64,000 nt of DNA from Leucobacter viscericola (GTDB taxonomy: Bacteria; Actinomycetota; Actinomycetes; Actinomycetales; Microbacteriaceae), in assembly GCF_011299575.1 (NCBI RefSeq), contig NZ_CP049863.1, positions 1,240,001 to 1,304,000 of the forward strand. Direction: 5' to 3'. The first letter of the stretch is position 1. Each line of letters begins with the position of its first letter. The notes under the pieces were generated by a model, which saw only the letters and a program-made list of their open reading frames with translations, was not told the DNA's origin and made no database searches. Made by a program: the position numbers and the translations under genes. Of this stretch, positions 61,424 to 64,000 are shown piece by piece.

Positions 61424-62497
61424 TTAGACGTTAAAACGCCACTCGCAGACGTCGCCGTCCTGCATCACGTACTCTTTGCCCTCCATGCGGGCCTTGCCCT
61501 TCGCACGCGCCTCGGCAACCGATCCGGCCTCAACGAGGTCATCAAACGAGATGATCTCGCCCTTAATGAAGCCCTTTTCGAAGTCCGTGTGAATCGCACC
61601 GGCGGCCTGCGGGGCAGTCGCGCCCTTCGGGATCGTCCAGGCGCGGGCCTCTTTCGGGCCAGCGGTGAGGTAGGTCTGCAGGCCGAGGGTGTCGAAGCCG
61701 ACACGGGCGAGCTGATCCAGACCGCTTTCTTCCTGTCCGATGGACGCGAGCAGCTCGGCAGCATCTGCCTCGTCAAGCTCGATCAGTTCACTCTCCAGCT
61801 TGGCATCAAGGAAGATGGCCTTCGCGGGGGCCACCAGCGCGGCGAGCTCGTCGAGGCGCGCGCGATCCTGCAGCACACTCTCGTCGACATTAAAGACGTA
61901 GAGGAACGGCTTCGCGGTGAGTAGTCCCAGCTCACGAATCGGCTCGAGATCAATGTCGGTGTGCGAGAGCAGCTTGCCGTCGTTGAGCGCGGCAATGGCG
62001 GCCTTCGCCGCGTCAACCACACTCGCGTCGATCTTCTTCGACTTCAGCTCTTTTTCAAAGCGCACGAGAGCCTTCTCAACGGTCTGCATATCCGCGAGGA
62101 TCAGCTCCGTGTTGATGGTTTCCATGTCGCTGGCTGGGTTCACGCCACCCTCAACGTGAATCACGTCGGGGTCTGTAAAGCCACGCACGACCTGCGCAAT
62201 GGCATCAGCCTCGCGAATGTTCGCAAGGAACTGGTTGCCAAGCCCCTCACCCTCGCTCGCGCCGCGCACGATACCCGCGATGTCAACAAAGCTGACGGGA
62301 GCAGGGAGCAGCTTTTCGGATCCGAAGATCTCAGCGAGCTTGTTCAGGCGCGGATCCGGCAGGTTCACCACCCCAATGTTCGGCTCGATCGTCGCGAACG
62401 GATAGTTCGCCGCGAGCGCGTCGTTTGAAGTCAATGCGTTAAACAGCGTCGACTTGCCTACGTTGGGGAGACCTACGATTCCGATAGTTAGAGCCAC
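61424..62497 (-). CDS. ychF: Ribosome-binding ATPase YchF
   Basis: A 357-residue P-loop protein of the Obg-related YchF/OLA1 family. It hydrolyses ATP rather than GTP and binds 50S or 70S ribosomes. G1 is IGIVGLPNVGKSTLFNAL; the specificity motif NKxD is replaced by the family form around FLYVFNVDESVL; the C-terminal TGS-like domain has KEARAWTIPKGATAPQAAGA, IHTDFEKGFIKGEIISFDDL and ARAKGKARMEGKEYVMQDGD. GTG at 62497 gives the normal length; the longer frame to 62677 is unrelated. TAGACT lies eight bases before the GTG. Confidence 0.96.
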   Translation of the reverse strand: MALTIGIVGLPNVGKSTLFNALTSNDALAANYPFATIEPNIGVVNLPDPRLNKLAEIFGSEKLLPAPVSFVDIAGIVRGASEGEGLGNQFLANIREADAIAQVVRGFTDPDVIHVEGGVNPASDMETINTELILADMQTVEKALVRFEKELKSKKIDASVVDAAKAAIAALNDGKLLSHTDIDLEPIRELGLLTAKPFLYVFNVDESVLQDRARLDELAALVAPAKAIFLDAKLESELIELDEADAAELLASIGQEESGLDQLARVGFDTLGLQTYLTAGPKEARAWTIPKGATAPQAAGAIHTDFEKGFIKGEIISFDDLVEAGSVAEARAKGKARMEGKEYVMQDGDVCEWRFNV

Positions 62498-62526
62498 GAG
62501 GCACCAGTCTACGCGGGTTCCCCCGA

Positions 62527-62949
62527 TTACCCGACCGCGGGTGGCCAGACCCCAATGATTACCGCCATCACGAGTACCGTCACGAGTTCGTGGGCGATGT
62601 TCAAAATAGTGAGCGCCGCCGGCCTGCTCTCGAAGGCATCGTGGGTGATGAAGCGGGAAGCGGTGAAGCCAGTCCACAGAATCACGCCGGTGAGCAGGGT
62701 GCCGAGCAAAAAGGACCCGCCGTAAAACTCAAACGCGATCCAGCTCGCCCCGGCAAGCACCCAGGCAGAAATGAAGCTCACGATAACGGTGACTAGGATC
62801 GGCCCTACCGCCGATTTGCCAGTCGGATCGACCTTCGCGAGGCGCATCCACTTGTTTCCAAACACCTTTGGCGTGTACCAAACAGACCCGACCACCATGG
62901 TCGAGAGCGTTGCAACCAGCACTGCCCAGTAGTTGATTTCAGGAATCAT
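62527..62949 (-). CDS. DUF1761 membrane protein
   Basis: A 140-residue protein with four helices. The DUF1761 signature is GSVWYTPKVFGNKWMRLAKV in the first loop. Hydrophobic parts are WAVLVATLSTMVVGSVWYT, VTVIVSFISAWVLAGASWIA, LGTLLTGVILWTGFTASR and ELVTVLVMAVIIGVWP. No function is known for the family. The ATG at 62949 has AAGGGGGAT upstream. It starts just before the divergent exonuclease gene and lies 29 bp upstream of ychF on the same strand. Confidence 0.9.
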   Translation of the reverse strand: MIPEINYWAVLVATLSTMVVGSVWYTPKVFGNKWMRLAKVDPTGKSAVGPILVTVIVSFISAWVLAGASWIAFEFYGGSFLLGTLLTGVILWTGFTASRFITHDAFESRPAALTILNIAHELVTVLVMAVIIGVWPPAVG

Positions 62950-63040
62950 GATATCCCCCTTGACCGGTGGTATTTCGCTCGCGGTGGCGAGATAGGTCAA
63001 TCATCTCATCAATGTCAGTGGTGTGTGACAGGATCATTAG

Positions 63041-63625
63041 GTGCCCGTCAATTTCACCGCACTCGATTTCGAGACCGCCAATAGTCACCCCTCATCTGCT
63101 TGCTCGGTCGGGCTCGTTCGAGTGCGTGACGGCGTGGTCGCAGATCAGGCCTACTGGCTCATTAAGCCGCCGCCCGCACACGCGGAGTTTCTGCCGTTCA
63201 ATATCAAGATTCACGGCATCACGGCGCAGATGGTGGCCGATGCGAGGCTGTGGCAAGACCAGCTGGCCGAGCTCACGGAGTTCATCGGGGACGACATAGC
63301 CGTCGCCCACAACGCGAGCTTCGACATGGGGGTCATTAAGGCAGCCTGCGCGGAGAGCGTCTCGCCGACTCCTCGCCTAAAGTATCTGTGTAGCGTGCAG
63401 GTCTCGCGCAAAACGTATGAGATTCCCTCGCATCGCCTGCCGCTAGCCGCGGAGGCCGCCGGCTTTGGAGAGTTTGCACACCACGACGCATTAGCCGACG
63501 CCGAAGCCTGCGCCGCCATTATCAGTGACGCAGCCAAACGACACGAGGTTGATGACGTGCTCGCGCTCGCCAAAAAGACTGGGTTGCGGGTGCAACAGCT
63601 CAAGGCGATCCCACTCAAGCTGTAG
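63041..63625 (+). CDS. 3'-5' exonuclease, DEDDh (DnaQ-like) family
   Basis: A 194-residue single-domain exonuclease of the kind found as DNA polymerase III epsilon-like proteins. Exo I is FTALDFETAN (Asp and Glu), Exo II is VAHNASFDMGVI, and Exo IIIepsilon is HHDALADAEACA with the His at the DEDDh position and the last Asp. It has no BRCT or helicase part. The start is a GTG at 63041 with no obvious Shine-Dalgarno. It is divergent from the DUF1761 gene and precedes rmuC, another DNA-processing gene. Confidence 0.9.
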   Translation: MPVNFTALDFETANSHPSSACSVGLVRVRDGVVADQAYWLIKPPPAHAEFLPFNIKIHGITAQMVADARLWQDQLAELTEFIGDDIAVAHNASFDMGVIKAACAESVSPTPRLKYLCSVQVSRKTYEIPSHRLPLAAEAAGFGEFAHHDALADAEACAAIISDAAKRHEVDDVLALAKKTGLRVQQLKAIPLKL

Positions 63626-63735
63626 TTTTTGGCTCAGGATCTGGGCGAATCTGCCAAGCTCGTTCCTGCGCAACCGTCAATGTCCGAGGCTACCTGTAGC
63701 GTGGCCACACCAACTCTCGTAAGGAATTCCTCACT

Positions 63736-64000
63736 ATGGACGCGCTCTTGCTCACGCTACTCATCCTGAATCTGCTCGGCATTTTGGCGGCGCTTGCCGT
63801 CCTGCTCTTCCGCCGAGGGCCAGCGAACAACGGCGCCGCGGGTGTTGGCGGTGGTGAACTACGCCAAGACCTCGCAACGCAGCGCGGTGAGCTGGCCGCA
63901 ACGATGGCCACCATGCAGCAGCAGCTCAGCACTTCGCTCACGGGCCTGAGCGATCGGTTTCACACGACCTCGCAGGCGTCTCTACAGTCGCAGGTCGATT
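63736..64000 (+). CDS. rmuC: DNA recombination protein RmuC (5' part only)
   Basis: The window ends in this gene. The visible 88 residues start MDALLLTLLILNLLGILAAL with a membrane anchor, then a Gly-rich stretch (NNGAAGVGGGELRQDLATQ) and the beginning of a coiled coil (ATMATMQQQLSTSLTGLSDR). This is the RmuC N-terminal layout: anchor, then long coiled coil, then a nuclease-fold domain that is not visible here. AAGGAA lies ten bases upstream of the ATG. Confident on layout, but the catalytic domain cannot be checked. Confidence 0.72.
   Translation, partial: MDALLLTLLILNLLGILAALAVLLFRRGPANNGAAGVGGGELRQDLATQRGELAATMATMQQQLSTSLTGLSDRFHTTSQASLQSQVD

Overview
The window is high-GC chromosomal DNA from an actinobacterium, most likely a member of the Microbacteriaceae (Leucobacter-like). 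This is inferred from gene content and style: LAxTG/LSxTG-type surface sorting signals, a fused trehalose synthase/phosphatase, peptide ABC operons with fused double ATPases, DUF4192 and DUF1345 proteins, many GTG/TTG starts and several apparently leaderless genes. I see no phage, integrase, IS transposase, CRISPR array or rRNA. One tRNA (Pro, CGG) is present. Most of the window looks like ordinary core and transport genome, with small intergenic palindromes scattered through it.

Layout. 1-7.1 kb: a cut-off FKBP-type lipoprotein, a small membrane protein, rsmI, a membrane-anchored DsbA-like protein, an MFS exporter, a TRIC-type channel, and the cysteine desulfurase/scaffold pair sufS-sufU. 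7.3-11.2 kb: a large secreted surface protein closed by a strong terminator, then a DUF4192 protein. 11.2-17.3 kb (minus): a complete de novo NAD operon, read as NrtR-like regulator > nadA > nadB > nadC > cysteine desulfurase, with a palindromic operator just before its first gene. 17.4-21.9 kb: a cold-shock gene, then a CitAB/DctSR-type two-component system divergent from a dicarboxylate symporter. 22-27.6 kb: a 2,4-dienoyl-CoA reductase-like flavoenzyme, an M20 peptidase, a DHA2 exporter and a TetR regulator.

27.7-32.7 kb (plus), 40.9-46.2 kb (minus) and 47.8-53.3 kb (minus) hold three complete peptide-type ABC importer operons. Each has a lipoprotein binding protein, two permeases and one protein carrying both ATPase domains. 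The two minus-strand operons have strong hairpins between the binding-protein gene and the first permease, which would favour excess binding protein. Between the operons lie otsAB, a YibE/F transporter with a His-Ser metal-binding tract behind an unusual AT-rich promoter, tRNA-Pro, a frameshifted gene resembling the maltokinase N-terminal cap, typA/bipA and a Bcr/CflA exporter.

53.5-64 kb: a Thr/Pro-linker membrane protein, an APH-family kinase, a small alarmone synthetase, a DUF1345 protein, a carboxyethylornithine synthase-like dehydrogenase, a DinB/DUF664 protein, a second sorted surface protein (leucine-rich plus two near-identical SpaA-type domains), small membrane proteins, ychF, a DUF1761 protein, a DEDDh exonuclease and the start of rmuC.

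The most interesting signals are the NAD operon, whose regulator has a degenerate Nudix box and a palindromic operator; three families of intergenic palindromes, one an 80-nt nested repeat with covarying arms; a one-base frameshift in a homopolymer; a metal-related promoter and repeat tract at the YibE gene; and a recurring TAnnnT hexamer 6-8 nt before start codons, which suggests leaderless transcription.
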